This document shows positions 33,185 through 44,691 of a stretch of 64,000 nt of DNA, one piece after another. The notes under the pieces were generated by a model. It searched no databases. It saw nothing but the letters and a program-made list of their open reading frames with translations, and was not told where the DNA came from. The position numbers and the translations under genes are program-made. The DNA comes from Nocardia higoensis. GTDB taxonomy: Bacteria > Actinomycetota > Actinomycetes > Mycobacteriales > Mycobacteriaceae. The stretch is taken from the NCBI RefSeq assembly GCF_015477835.1, contig NZ_JADLQN010000006.1, positions 186,001 through 250,000 on the forward strand, given 5' to 3'. The first letter of the stretch is position 1, and each line of letters opens with the position of its first letter.

Positions 33185-33583
33185 GTGATCCGCACAGCCG
33201 CCTTCGCCCATGTCCGTGACCGCAGACTCCTGCAGACGCGATCGACAGGCAAAGAGGTGTTCTACATGGCCGGCGGCAAGATCGACCCGGGGGAGACGCC
33301 GGATGAGGCCCTGCGCCGGGAGGTGCGCGAGGAACTCGGTGTCGCGGTCGCGCACCACCACCGCCTCGGCGTCTTCGAGGCCGAGGCGTTCGGGCACGCG
33401 CCCGGCGTGCGCCTGCACATGACCTGCTTCACCGGTGAACTCGACGGTGACCCCCGGCCCAGCGGCGAGATCGCCGAACTGCGCTATTTCACGGTCGGCG
33501 AGTACGCCCGCATGCGGCACGTCGCGCCCGGATCCCTGCTGGTCTTCCAGCGCCTTCACGACATGGGATCGATCGACTGGTAG
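33185..33583 (+). CDS. NUDIX hydrolase
   Basis: Hydrolyses a nucleoside-diphosphate-linked compound; substrate unknown. The 132-residue protein has a complete Nudix box, GGKIDPGETPDEALRREVREELGV (about residues 36-59), with the REVREE metal ligands. It lies in the single-domain MutT-like size range. GTG 33185 is 6 nt after TAGGGT (33173-33178) with no Shine-Dalgarno sequence, so a leaderless transcript is likely. Confidence 0.9.
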   Translation: MIRTAAFAHVRDRRLLQTRSTGKEVFYMAGGKIDPGETPDEALRREVREELGVAVAHHHRLGVFEAEAFGHAPGVRLHMTCFTGELDGDPRPSGEIAELRYFTVGEYARMRHVAPGSLLVFQRLHDMGSIDW

Positions 33584-33712
33584 GCCCTCGCGGCCGGGGA
33601 AGAGTCCGCCCCGCCCCACGCGTGTCGGAGGCGGACAGCCGAAAACCTGGACGATCGTTATACTTACGCCCGGTGGACAGCAAGGCCGTGCGACGGTCAT
33701 GGTGGACGCACT

Positions 33713-33786
33713 GCCTCCGTAGCTCAGTTGGATAGAGCAAGGGCCTTCTAATCCCTAGGTCGCAGGTTCGATTCCTGCCGGGGGCG
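33713..33786 (+). tRNA. tRNA-Arg(TCT)
   Basis: Acceptor GCCTCCG/CGGGGGC pairs 7 of 7 (one G-T); D-arm TAGCTCAGTTGGATAGAGC; anticodon loop CTTCTAA gives TCT, reading AGA; T-arm GGTTCGATTCC; discriminator G. CCA is not encoded. Confidence 0.96.
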
Positions 33787-33932
33787 CGACGCCGCGCCGG
33801 TGCACACACTGCACCGGACTCCCTGTGCGTACCCGGTGTACGCATCGCGCAAACGCCGATTTTCTTCTCCGCCCCGAGGGGCAGCCAAACCCGCCACGGT
33901 GTGGCCCCGATCATCCAACTACGCTCAGTCGT

Positions 33933-36008
33933 ATGTCCTCACCCCCGGAGCCAGCCGAAGCCACCGCTGCGCGGGACGCCACGCGAAGCGCGGCGGTAGG
34001 GCGCTTCGCCACCGCGACGGTGTTCTCGGGCGCGGCGGCGGTGTTCTGCGGCGCGGTGGCCGCGGTGACGGCGGCACTGGTCGTCGGGCTCTCGGCGGCC
34101 CAGGCGCTGACTCTGCTCGGCATTCCCGATCCCGGTGCGATGACCACCTACGGATTGCCCGCGGTCCGGGCACTGGCCGATCTGGCCGCCGCGCTCACCG
34201 TCGGTTCACTGGTGTTCGCCGCGTTCCTGGTGCCGCCGCAAGGCAACGGCCTGCTCGACGCGGGCGGTTACCGCGCTGTGCGGATGGCCTCCAACTTCGC
34301 CTTGGTGTGGGCGTGCTGCGCGGCGCTGCTGGCGCCGCTGACGGTGTCCGAGACCACCGGCAGGCCGGTCGGGCAGATCTGGCGGCCCGCGGAGCTGTGG
34401 GGGGCCATCGGCCAGATCGAGGTCGCGCAGGCCTGGCGTACGACGGTGGCGCTGGCGTTGATCGTCGCGATCGGCGCCCGGCTGGCCCTGCGCTGGGGCT
34501 GGACCCCGATCCTGCTCGGCGTCTCGATCCTGACCATGCTGCCGCTGGCGCTGACCGGACATTCGTCCTCCGGCGGCTCGCACGACGTGGCGACCAACAG
34601 CCTCATCCTGCATCTGATCGCGGTCGCGGTCTGGGTGGGCGGGCTGTTCGCGGTGCTGGCCTACGCGCTGCGCGGCGGGGTGTACACCGGGCTGGCGGCC
34701 CGGCGCTTCTCCCTGGCGGCCACCGCCGCGTTCGTGGTGATCGCCGTCAGCGGCGTGATCAACTCCTGGGTCCGACTGCCGTTCTCGGAACTGTTCACCA
34801 GTACCTACGGGCGGCTCGTCCTGGTGAAGGTGCTGGCGCTGATCGTGCTCGGAGTGCTCGGCTGGTTCCAGCGCCGGGCGGCGCTGCCCGCGCTGGAAGC
34901 GAATCCGCGGGACCGGGGCGCGCTCATCCGGTTCGCCGGTGTCGAAGTCCTGATCTTCGCCGCCACCATCGGCCTGGCGGTCGGTCTCGGCCGGACCCCG
35001 CCTCCGCCGCCGGTCTCGGTGCCGACCCCGGTGGAAGTGGAACTCGGCTACGACCTCGCCGGTCCGCCGACGGTGGCCAGGATCCTGTTCGACTGGCGCT
35101 TCGACCTGATCTTCGGCACGCTCGCGATCGTGCTCGCCGCGCTGTATCTGCTCGGGGTGCGCAGGCTGCGCAAGCGCGGAGACGCCTGGCCGGTCGGACG
35201 CACCGTCGCCTGGCTGTCGGCGTGCGCGCTGCTGCTGATCACGACGTCCTCGGGCATCGGCCGGTATGCCCCCGCCATGTTCAGCGTGCACATGATGCAG
35301 CACATGTCGCTGTCGATGCTGACGCCGATCCTGTTCGCGCTGGGCGGCGCGGTGACACTGGCATTGCGGGCCCTGCCGCCCGCGGGCCGCGGCGCCCCGC
35401 CGGGACCGCGCGAATGGGTCCTGCAGGCCGTGCACAATCCGGTGGCCCGGGTGCTGACCCAGCCGATCGTGGCCTCGGTGATCTTCGTCGTCGGTTTCTA
35501 CGCGCTCTACATGGGCGGCATCTACGACTCGATCGTCGACTCGCACGCCGCGCACCTGTTCATGAACCTGCACTTCCTGATCAGCGGCTATCTCTTCTAC
35601 TGGGTCGTGATCGGTATCGATCCCAAGCCGCGCCAGGTGGAGCCGCTGACCAAACTGGGCATGGTGTTCGGCTCCCTGCCTTTCCACGCCTTCTTCGGTG
35701 TGGCGCTGATGAGCATGTCCACGGTGATGGGCGGCTGGTTCTTCCGCAGCCTCGGCCTGGACTGGCACACCGACCTGCTCGGCGATCAGCGGACGGGCGG
35801 CAGCCTGGCCTGGGCCAGCGGCGAGGTGCCGTTGGTGGTAGTCATGTTGGCGCTGCTCATCCAGTGGTCACGCAGCGACCAGCGCGCGGCCAAACGCTAC
35901 GACCGCGCGGCCGACCGCGACGACGACGCCGAGCTGGCCGCCTACAACGCGATGTACGCCGAGCTCGCCCGGCAGGACGGCGCGGGCAAGCGCGAGGCGG
36001 GCGCTTGA
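33933..36008 (+). CDS. CopD-CtaG fusion membrane protein (copper/cytochrome oxidase assembly)
   Basis: A 691-residue integral membrane protein with about 14-16 hydrophobic segments. The N-terminal half is CopD-like (TATVFSGAAAVFCGAVAAVTAAL...; HLIAVAVWVGGLFAVLAYALRGG), and the C-terminal half is of the CtaG caa3-assembly type (FSVHMMQHMSLSMLTPILFALGG; FMNLHFLISGYLFYWVVIGIDPKPR; LPFHAFFGVALMSMS), with several Met/His likely to bind copper. Rv0102 of M. tuberculosis has the same two-part build. Proposed role: copper delivery to cytochrome aa3 oxidase. ATG 33933 begins MSSPPEPAEATAAR. The next gene overlaps its stop. Confidence 0.88.
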   Translation: MSSPPEPAEATAARDATRSAAVGRFATATVFSGAAAVFCGAVAAVTAALVVGLSAAQALTLLGIPDPGAMTTYGLPAVRALADLAAALTVGSLVFAAFLVPPQGNGLLDAGGYRAVRMASNFALVWACCAALLAPLTVSETTGRPVGQIWRPAELWGAIGQIEVAQAWRTTVALALIVAIGARLALRWGWTPILLGVSILTMLPLALTGHSSSGGSHDVATNSLILHLIAVAVWVGGLFAVLAYALRGGVYTGLAARRFSLAATAAFVVIAVSGVINSWVRLPFSELFTSTYGRLVLVKVLALIVLGVLGWFQRRAALPALEANPRDRGALIRFAGVEVLIFAATIGLAVGLGRTPPPPPVSVPTPVEVELGYDLAGPPTVARILFDWRFDLIFGTLAIVLAALYLLGVRRLRKRGDAWPVGRTVAWLSACALLLITTSSGIGRYAPAMFSVHMMQHMSLSMLTPILFALGGAVTLALRALPPAGRGAPPGPREWVLQAVHNPVARVLTQPIVASVIFVVGFYALYMGGIYDSIVDSHAAHLFMNLHFLISGYLFYWVVIGIDPKPRQVEPLTKLGMVFGSLPFHAFFGVALMSMSTVMGGWFFRSLGLDWHTDLLGDQRTGGSLAWASGEVPLVVVMLALLIQWSRSDQRAAKRYDRAADRDDDAELAAYNAMYAELARQDGAGKREAGA

Positions 36009-36967
36009 CCGAGCTCGACACCGCGCCGGCCTCCGGCGCATCCGATCGGCTCGTGCGTTCGGATGTCCGCGCCGCGCGGCGCAGACTGACGGGCCGGATC
36101 AGGAAGACCCCGGTGCTGCACACCTCGGTGGCCGGTCCGAACGGGCCGGTCCCGGTCACCCTGAAGCTGGAATATCTGCAGCACGCGGGCACGTTCAAAG
36201 TGCGAGGGATGCTCAACGCGATGCTCGCGACCGAGGCCGGCGGGCACGTGCTGCTCGCCTCCTCCGGCAATTCCGGCATCGCGGCCGCACTGGTCGCCGC
36301 CTGGTTGGGCAAGACCTGCACCGTGGTGGTGCCCGAATCGGCGCCGCACACCAAGGTCGCGGCCATGTGGTCGCACGGCGCCGAGGTGCTCTGGTTCGGC
36401 ACCACCTACCGCGACGCCGAAACGCACGCCCGCGTATTGGCCGCCGAACGCGGGGCGCTGTTGCTGCATGCCTACGACCAGACCGATCTGGTGGCGGGCT
36501 CGGGGGTGCTCGGCCTCGAACTCGAGGAGCAGGTGCGTGGCAGGCCGCCGGTGCTCGCGGCGGTCGGCGGTGGCGCCCTGGTGGCGGGGCTGGCGGCGGC
36601 GTACGGGCGCAGGCAGCGCGTGATCGGGGTGGAGCCCGCGGGCATGCCCGCGCTGCGCGCCGCCCTGACCGCCGAGGCGCCGGTCGAGGTCGGACCCGCG
36701 CCCACCGGGAGCGACGCGCTCGGCGCGGGTCGCGTCGGCGATCTCGCGCTGTGCCTGGCCCGCCGCTACGACGTGTCCGCTCTGCTGGTCACCGAGGACG
36801 CGATCGCCACCGCGCGCGAGTACCTGTGGCGCGAGTTCCGTATCGTGGTGGAGTCGGCGGGTGCGGCCGCACTGGCCGCCGTCCAGAGCGGCGCGTACGT
36901 CCCCGCGGGCGGCGAACGTCCGGTCGTGGTGCTCTGCGGGGCGAACACCGACACCACCGGTCTGTGA
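36005..36967 (+). CDS. PLP-dependent threonine/serine dehydratase-like enzyme
   Basis: Fold-type II PLP enzyme, 320 residues. LKLEYLQHAGTFKVRGMLNAM carries the Schiff-base Lys (FKVRG, as in SFKxRG of threonine dehydratases); SSGNSGIAAALVAAWLGK is the substrate loop; AVGGGALVAGLAAAYG binds the phosphate; VVVLCGANTD is the C-terminal motif. No ACT regulatory domain, so a catabolic-type serine/threonine dehydratase or a racemase. TTG 36005 overlaps the CtaG-CopD stop and has GAGGCGGG just upstream, indicating translational coupling, although a functional link to oxidase assembly is not obvious. Confidence 0.85.
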   Translation: MTELDTAPASGASDRLVRSDVRAARRRLTGRIRKTPVLHTSVAGPNGPVPVTLKLEYLQHAGTFKVRGMLNAMLATEAGGHVLLASSGNSGIAAALVAAWLGKTCTVVVPESAPHTKVAAMWSHGAEVLWFGTTYRDAETHARVLAAERGALLLHAYDQTDLVAGSGVLGLELEEQVRGRPPVLAAVGGGALVAGLAAAYGRRQRVIGVEPAGMPALRAALTAEAPVEVGPAPTGSDALGAGRVGDLALCLARRYDVSALLVTEDAIATAREYLWREFRIVVESAGAAALAAVQSGAYVPAGGERPVVVLCGANTDTTGL

Positions 36968-37064
36968 CCCTCGGCTCGGTGTCCTCGCGACCACCCGCCC
37001 GAACCCCCGCTCCGTCCCGCCCCACTGTCCCGCCTCCGGCGAGTACCCCTGTTCCCTGACCGAT

Positions 37065-37070
37065 AGGCTT
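37065..37070 (+). promoter_or_regulatory. -10 element of a leaderless ettA transcript
   Basis: TAGGCT ends 6 nt before the ATG at 37077, which places the transcription start on the start codon. There is no Shine-Dalgarno sequence upstream. Confidence 0.5.
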
Positions 37071-37076
37071 GCGTAT

Positions 37077-38753
<1,677 letters not shown>

Positions 38754-38820
38754 CCCTCGACGGGCTTCTCCCGGCACGGTGATCCGACGCCGGACGCGGC
38801 CTCGGATCGCACGCTGCGTT

Positions 38821-38854
38821 CAGGGGGCGAGACGGTTAACCGTCTCGCCCCCTG
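38821..38854 (+). terminator. Perfect 34-bp palindrome, ettA terminator
   Basis: Seventeen bases from 38821 (CAGGGGGCGAGACGGTT) pair exactly with the next seventeen; in RNA the loop would be TTAA or so. TCGTTTTC follows. The strongest stem in the window. Confidence 0.88.
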
Positions 38855-39135
38855 TCGTTTTCACCTGTAAGACACATTCCCGGATGGAAGTGGCTAAGGT
38901 GGGCCGAGTGCATGCGCAGGCGCGTTCCGGTGCCCCGGCAGTCCTCATCGCGATCGCGTCGACGTGAGGTAACCCCGGGTTCGATCGGGGGCTGTGCCGG
39001 AAGCCGAACCGTGTGGAGAGGCACCGGCGTTTCGGCGGTGGGACGGTATTCCGCTGCCGTGCGCGTGCGGCACAGCTACCCTTCGGACTGCGTCACTTTG
39101 TTGCGGAATCCGATCCGAGGGAGTTGGCGAAGAAA
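38855..39135 (+). other. gdh upstream region
   Basis: The 280 bp before gdh contain a -10-like TAAGGT at 38895-38900 followed, 7 nt later, by GTG and a 19-codon frame ending at 38967 (MHAQARSGAPAVLIAIAST). It could be a leaderless leader peptide or chance. Nothing else clear; GAGGGAG at 39117-39123 may be a distant ribosome binding site. Confidence 0.3.
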
Positions 39136-42100
39136 ATGACGGTCTCGTCCGAATTGTCCGGTGCGGCCTGGGCCGCGAGTTTGCCGCATCCGCTGCGCGA
39201 GGAGCTGGCAAATCTCGAGCGGGCGTATTTCCGCCACGTCGACGCGGACGATGTGGACAGCGTGGTCACCGGTCTGTCGCTGATCTTCCAGCGACATCTG
39301 GAACTGGCGGCGACGCGTCCGGCGGGGCGCGCGCTGATCCGGGTCCACCATCCGGAAGAGAACACAGCCGACACGGGCACCACGGACGGCCCGGGTATCG
39401 GCGCTGCTGTCCAGGTGGTCACCGACGACATGCCGTTGCTCGTCGACTCGATCACCGCCGCGGTGAGCCGCGCCGGTGCGAGCATCACCGAGGTCATCCA
39501 CCCCATCTTCGACGTCGAACGCGACGGCGAGGGGCATCTGCTGGCCGCCGCCGCGCACGAGGTCGAGACGAGATCCGGCCTGAGCGCGGGCGAAGGCGCC
39601 GCCCTGCGCCGCGAGTCGTGGATCCACCTGCAACTGCAGCCCACCGATCGCGCGGTGCTCGAAGGACTCGCCGACACACTGCGCAACGTGATCGCCGACG
39701 TGCGTCAGGTGGTCGCCGACCGCGGGGCGATCGAGCAGGCACAGCGCGCGCTCGCCGACGAACTGGACCGGCGCGCCGCGGCGGACGGTGGCCCGTTCCC
39801 GGCCCAGGACCTCACCGACACCGCGGCGCTGCTGCGCTGGCTGGCCGGCGGCTACTTCACCGTGCTCGGCTACGCGCGCTATCGGCTGCACAGTGTCGGT
39901 GGGCGCACGGTCACCGACCTGGTCGACGGGACCTGCCTGGGCGTGCTCCGCCCCGATGTCGGCACCGACTTCCGAGTGCCGGTCAACGGTGCGGACCGCC
40001 CGCTGCTGATGCTGACCCAGGGGCTCGTTCCGGCCACCGTGCACCGCTCGGTGTACCCGTACTTCGTCGGTGTCGCCGATGTCGACGCCGCCGGCGCGGT
40101 CGTCGGCGAGCACCTGTTCATCGGCGTGTTCACGGTGACCGCGGTCCACGAGAACGTGCTCGACATCCCGGTCATCTCGCGCCGGGTGCGCAGCGCGATC
40201 GAGGGCAGCGGGTTCGACCTGGAGTCCTACTCCGGGCAGGCCATGCTCGAGGTCATCCAGTCGTTCCCTCGCACCGAGCTGTTCTCCTCCGACGCGCAGA
40301 CCATGCGCCGCACCGCCGAAGCCGTGCTGAACGTCGGTCTGCGCAGACAGGTTCGGCTGTTCCTGCGCGCGGACACCCACGGCCGGTTCGTGGCCTGCCT
40401 GGTGTACCTGCCCCGCGACCGCTACACCACCCACGTGCGCCTGAGCATGCAGGAGATCCTGGTGCGTGAACTGGGCGGTGATTCCATCGACTACTCCGCG
40501 CGCGTCAGCGAAAGCGAGTTGGCGAGTGTGTATTTCACCGTCCGGATCCCCGGCGCCGAAACCGGTGGACCGGACCGCGCGGCCATCCTGGCCCGCACCT
40601 CCGAGGAGAATCGCAAGCGCATCGAGGGCCTGCTCGCCGAGGCCAGCCGCACCTGGGCCGATCACCTGCTCGAACTGGTCGCCACCACGCCGGTGCTCGA
40701 TCCCGAAGTGGTGCAGGAGTATTCGACCGCCTTCCCGGAGTCCTACAAGCAGGACTTCACGCCCGCCCGCGCGTTGCGCGACATCGCCCGGCTGGAGCGG
40801 CTCACCGAGGGCGCCATCGACCAGCACCTCTACCGGATTCCCGACGCCGAGCCCGGCGCGTGGCGGTTCGCGCTGGCGGTGTGCGGGGCCGGAATCTCGC
40901 TGAGCCAGGTGCTTCCGGTACTGCAGAGCCTGGGGCTCGAGGTCGTCGACGAGCGGCCCTACCGGGTGCGAGTGGAGCCGGAACGCTGGATCTACGACTT
41001 CGGGGTGCTGGCCCGTCAGGAGTTGCTGCGCAGCGCGCTCGACACCGATCTCGACGCCGAGCTGCTGGAGTCGGCCGCGGGCGAGGGCAGCGGTCTGCGG
41101 CAACGGTTCGTCGATGCCGTGGCGGCGATGTGGCACGGCCGCGCCGAAGCCGACGGACTCAACGAACTGGTGTTGCGTGCCCGGCTGCCGTGGCGCGCGG
41201 TCGCCATGCTGCGCGCCTACGCGAAATACCTTCAGCAGGCCGGCTTCCCGTATTCGCAGATCAATATCGCGCGGGTGCTGCTGGCCCATCCGGACATCGC
41301 CGCGCTACTGGTCGATCTGTTCGCCGCCCGCTTCGATCCCGGCACCTGCTCGGCCGAGCGTGCCGTCGAGTGCGAGGCGCAGCTGCGCCTGCGTATCGAC
41401 GAGGTGGTCAGCCTGGACGCCGACCGTATCCTGCGCGCCATCCTCGGCCTGATCAAGGCCACCCTGCGTACGAACTTCTACACCACCGACGTCGACGGCG
41501 CCCCCCGCGCCTACATCTCGATGAAGGTCGAACCGCGCGAGATCGCCGAATTGCCCAAGCCGAAACCGCAGTTCGAGATCTTCGTCTACTCCCCGCGGGT
41601 GGAGGGCGTGCACCTGCGTTTCGGCTCGGTGGCGCGCGGCGGCCTGCGCTGGTCGGACCGCCTGGAGGATTTCCGCACCGAGATCCTGGGTCTGGTGAAG
41701 GCGCAGGCGGTGAAGAACGCCGTGATCGTCCCGGTCGGCGCCAAGGGTGGCTTCGTGGTCAAGCAGCCACCGCAGCCGACCGGTGACCCGGGCGCCGACC
41801 GTCAGGCGCTGACCGCCGAGGGCGTGGAGTGCTACCGCATCTTCATCTCCGGACTGCTCGATCTCACCGACAATGTCGATCTGGCCACCGGCGCGGTGGT
41901 GCCCCCGGCACGGGTGGTGCGTCACGACGGTGACGACACCTACCTGGTGGTCGCCGCCGACAAGGGCACCGCCAGCTTCTCCGACATCGCCAATGCCGTG
42001 GCGATCGACTACGGCTTCTGGCTGGGCGACGCCTTCGCCTCCGGCGGCTCGGCCGGTTACGACCACAAGGCGATGGGTATCACCGCGCGCGGGGCGTGGG

Positions 42101-44067
42101 AGAGCGTCAAACGCCACTTCCGCGAGATGGGGATCGACACCCAGAGCGAAGACTTCACCGTGGTGGGCATCGGTGACATGAGCGGTGACGTGTTCGGCAA
42201 CGGCATGCTGCTGTCCGAGCACGTCCGCCTGGTCGCCGCGTTCGACCACCGGCACATCTTCCTCGACCCGAATCCCGATGCGGCGCGGTCCTATCGGGAA
42301 CGGCAGCGCCTGTTCGCCCTGCCGCGGTCGAGTTGGGCCGACTACGATCGCGCACTGATCAGCGAGGGCGGCGGGGTATGGGATCGCACCGTGAAAGCGG
42401 TGCCGATCAGCCCGCAGGCCCGGGCCGCTCTCGGGCTGCCCGACGGCGTGACCTCGCTCGCGCCGCCGGAGCTGGTGCGCGCGATCCTGCTCGCGCCTGC
42501 GCAACTGCTGTGGAACGGCGGTATCGGCACCTACATCAAGGCGTCCACCGAGACCAACGCCGAGGTCGGCGACAAGTCCAACGATCCGGTCCGGGTCGAC
42601 GGCAGGGATCTGCGCGTCGCGGTGATCGGTGAGGGCGGCAATCTGGGCGCCACCGCGCGCGGGCGCATCGAGTTCTGCCGGGCGGGCGGCAAGATGAACA
42701 CCGACGCGTTGGACAACTCGGCCGGGGTGGACTGCTCCGATCACGAGGTCAACATCAAGGTCCTGCTGGACGGCGTGGTCAGCGCCGGGCTGCTCCCGGT
42801 GGCGGAGCGCAATCCGCTGCTGGCCTCGATGACCGACGAGGTCGCCCGGATGGTGTTGCGCGACAACGTCTCCCAGAACTTCCTGATGGGGCTGGCGCGG
42901 TTCGAGTCGACTCGGATGACCAATGTCAACGCCCGGCTGATCACCGACCTCGAAGAGCGCCGGGGCCTGGACCGCGAACTCGAGGCGTTGCCCTCGAAGA
43001 CGGAGATGAAGCGCCGCGTGGCCAACGGCGAGGGCCTGCTCTCCCCGGAGCTGGCGAATCTGATGGCGCACGTGAAGCTTTCGCTCAAGTCCGACCTGCT
43101 CGACTCCGACCTGCCCGATCAGGCGTACTTCGCCGCACGGTTGCCGGAGTATTTCCCCGAGCCGATGCGCGAGCGGTTCGGCGCGGCGATCAAGCGGCAC
43201 CGGCTGCGCCGCGAGATCGTCACCACCATGCTGGTCAACGAGATGGTGGACTACGGCGGCATCAGCTACGCCTTCCGGCTCAACGAGGAGAACGGCGCGT
43301 CCGCCAGCGACGCGGTGCGCGCGTTCGCCGCGGCGGTCGAGATCTTCGGCCTGCGCGAGGTGTGGGAACGCATCCGCGCGGCCGATGTCCCGGTCGCCGT
43401 GCGCGACGAACTGGAACTCGAGACCAAACGCACCCTGGACCGGGCCTCGCGCTGGCTGCTCAACAACCGTCCGCAGCCCATCGCGGTCGGCGCGGAGGTC
43501 AACCGGTATCGCGACGGCGTGCGGGAACTCGCGCCGAAGGTGTCCACGTGGCTGCGCGGCCATCACATCCTCAGCGTCACCGAACAGGCCGACGAACTGG
43601 TCAGGCGCGGTGCGCCGCGTGAGCTGGCCACCGAGGTCTACGGCCTGCTGAACCAGTTCCCGCTGCTGGACGTCCTCGACATCGCCGACATCACCGATCG
43701 CGACGGCGACGAGGTCGGCGCGATGTACTACGCGCTCAACGACCACCTCAAGATCGACTGGCTGCTCGCGGCGATCTCCGACCTCGAGCGCGGCGACCGC
43801 TGGCACGCACTGGCCCGGCTCGCGGTGCGCGACGACATGTACTCCTCGCTGCGCTCGCTGACCCTCGACGTGCTCTCGGCCGGTGATCCGGAGGAGACCG
43901 CCGAGGAGAAGATCCAGTACTGGGAGTCGAAGAATCAGTCCAGGCTGGGGCGCGCGCGGGCGGCGCTGGCCGAGATCTTCGAATCCGGGGCACACGATCT
44001 GGCCGGTCTCTCGGTGGCCGCGCGGCAGGTTCGCAGCATGGTGAGCGGGGTGGGCGCCCAGTCGTAG
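39136..44067 (+). CDS. gdh: NAD-specific glutamate dehydrogenase, large (about 180 kDa) class
   Basis: Converts glutamate to 2-oxoglutarate and ammonia with NAD. The 1,643-residue protein belongs to the L_180 class: long N-terminal ACT-like regulatory part (DDMPLLVDSITAAVSRAGASITEVIHPIF), then the catalytic core with RFGSVARGGLRWSDRLEDFRTEILGLVKAQAVKNAVIVPVGAKGGFVVKQPP, DKGTASFSDIANA and GIGDMSGDVFGNGMLLS, and a helical C-terminal domain. Rv2476c has 1,624 residues and lies beside Rv2477c, as here. In mycobacteria this enzyme is inhibited by GarA. ATG 39136 is the first codon before the conserved part; the frame is open further upstream. Confidence 0.95.
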   Translation: MTVSSELSGAAWAASLPHPLREELANLERAYFRHVDADDVDSVVTGLSLIFQRHLELAATRPAGRALIRVHHPEENTADTGTTDGPGIGAAVQVVTDDMPLLVDSITAAVSRAGASITEVIHPIFDVERDGEGHLLAAAAHEVETRSGLSAGEGAALRRESWIHLQLQPTDRAVLEGLADTLRNVIADVRQVVADRGAIEQAQRALADELDRRAAADGGPFPAQDLTDTAALLRWLAGGYFTVLGYARYRLHSVGGRTVTDLVDGTCLGVLRPDVGTDFRVPVNGADRPLLMLTQGLVPATVHRSVYPYFVGVADVDAAGAVVGEHLFIGVFTVTAVHENVLDIPVISRRVRSAIEGSGFDLESYSGQAMLEVIQSFPRTELFSSDAQTMRRTAEAVLNVGLRRQVRLFLRADTHGRFVACLVYLPRDRYTTHVRLSMQEILVRELGGDSIDYSARVSESELASVYFTVRIPGAETGGPDRAAILARTSEENRKRIEGLLAEASRTWADHLLELVATTPVLDPEVVQEYSTAFPESYKQDFTPARALRDIARLERLTEGAIDQHLYRIPDAEPGAWRFALAVCGAGISLSQVLPVLQSLGLEVVDERPYRVRVEPERWIYDFGVLARQELLRSALDTDLDAELLESAAGEGSGLRQRFVDAVAAMWHGRAEADGLNELVLRARLPWRAVAMLRAYAKYLQQAGFPYSQINIARVLLAHPDIAALLVDLFAARFDPGTCSAERAVECEAQLRLRIDEVVSLDADRILRAILGLIKATLRTNFYTTDVDGAPRAYISMKVEPREIAELPKPKPQFEIFVYSPRVEGVHLRFGSVARGGLRWSDRLEDFRTEILGLVKAQAVKNAVIVPVGAKGGFVVKQPPQPTGDPGADRQALTAEGVECYRIFISGLLDLTDNVDLATGAVVPPARVVRHDGDDTYLVVAADKGTASFSDIANAVAIDYGFWLGDAFASGGSAGYDHKAMGITARGAWESVKRHFREMGIDTQSEDFTVVGIGDMSGDVFGNGMLLSEHVRLVAAFDHRHIFLDPNPDAARSYRERQRLFALPRSSWADYDRALISEGGGVWDRTVKAVPISPQARAALGLPDGVTSLAPPELVRAILLAPAQLLWNGGIGTYIKASTETNAEVGDKSNDPVRVDGRDLRVAVIGEGGNLGATARGRIEFCRAGGKMNTDALDNSAGVDCSDHEVNIKVLLDGVVSAGLLPVAERNPLLASMTDEVARMVLRDNVSQNFLMGLARFESTRMTNVNARLITDLEERRGLDRELEALPSKTEMKRRVANGEGLLSPELANLMAHVKLSLKSDLLDSDLPDQAYFAARLPEYFPEPMRERFGAAIKRHRLRREIVTTMLVNEMVDYGGISYAFRLNEENGASASDAVRAFAAAVEIFGLREVWERIRAADVPVAVRDELELETKRTLDRASRWLLNNRPQPIAVGAEVNRYRDGVRELAPKVSTWLRGHHILSVTEQADELVRRGAPRELATEVYGLLNQFPLLDVLDIADITDRDGDEVGAMYYALNDHLKIDWLLAAISDLERGDRWHALARLAVRDDMYSSLRSLTLDVLSAGDPEETAEEKIQYWESKNQSRLGRARAALAEIFESGAHDLAGLSVAARQVRSMVSGVGAQS

Positions 44068-44100
44068 ACCCGCGGGCTCGGCGTCGATATATGTCACAAT

Positions 44101-44131
44101 CGCGCGCCCCGGACCTGCGCCGGGGCGTGCG
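44101..44131 (+). terminator. 12-bp hairpin after gdh
   Basis: CGCGCGCCCCGG (44101-44112) pairs with CCGGGGCGTGCG (44120-44131) with one G-U pair; 34 nt after the stop. Confidence 0.65.
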
Positions 44132-44202
44132 ACTGGCCTACCCTTGATGCCCGGGTCCGGCGTGTAGCGGGGCCGGAAGCGGGCTATCCACGGAGGTACC
44201 AG

Positions 44203-44691
44203 GTGACGAGTGCGTCGAACGGCAGTGTCCATGCGACCGGCGGTGCCGACGCCAACGGCGGGACTCTGCTGCTGCCCAGGCGTTTCCACGCGAAGGTGGA
44301 CATCCGCTGGTCCGATATGGACGTGTTCCAGCACGTCAACCACGCGCGCATGGTGACCCTGCTGGAAGAGGCGCGTATTCCGTGGCTGTTCGAGGACGGC
44401 AGGCCGACCGCGCCGCTGCGGGCGGGCTGTGTGCTCGTCGACCTCCACGTGCGTTATCGCGGTCAGCTACGCCACGAGGACACCCCGCTCGACATCGCCA
44501 TGTGGATCAAGCAGCTGCGTGCGGTGGACTTCACCGTCGGTTACGAGGTGCGCGCCGCGGGCGCCGCACCCGGCTCGCCCGCCGCGGTGGTCGCCGCCAC
44601 CCAGATCGCCGCCTTCGACATCGAGACCCAGCGTCTGCGCCGGATCACCCCGGCCGAACACGATTACCTGGCGGAGTGGATGGACGAGTGA
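44203..44691 (+). CDS. Hot-dog fold acyl-CoA thioesterase (Rv2475c-like)
   Basis: Probably hydrolyses an acyl-CoA in the cytosol. The 162-residue protein has the 4HBT signature RWSDMDVFQHVNHARMVTLLEEAR, where Asp of DMD and the HVNHA segment form the active site, followed by the strands LVDLHVRYRGQLRHEDTPLDIAMWIKQL. The first 25 residues are a Gly/Ala/Ser tail. GTG 44203 has GGAGG at 9-nt spacing. The stop overlaps the next GTG, so the two genes are coupled; the pair corresponds to Rv2475c-Rv2474c beside gdh. Confidence 0.88.
   Translation: MTSASNGSVHATGGADANGGTLLLPRRFHAKVDIRWSDMDVFQHVNHARMVTLLEEARIPWLFEDGRPTAPLRAGCVLVDLHVRYRGQLRHEDTPLDIAMWIKQLRAVDFTVGYEVRAAGAAPGSPAAVVAATQIAAFDIETQRLRRITPAEHDYLAEWMDE

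Noticed and set aside
33800..36967. A 1,055-codon open frame spanning the CopD-CtaG gene and the dehydratase
   Set aside because: Only its last 320 codons (from TTG 36005) look like protein; the earlier part is antisense-like Arg/Gly-rich shadow of the real gene in another frame.
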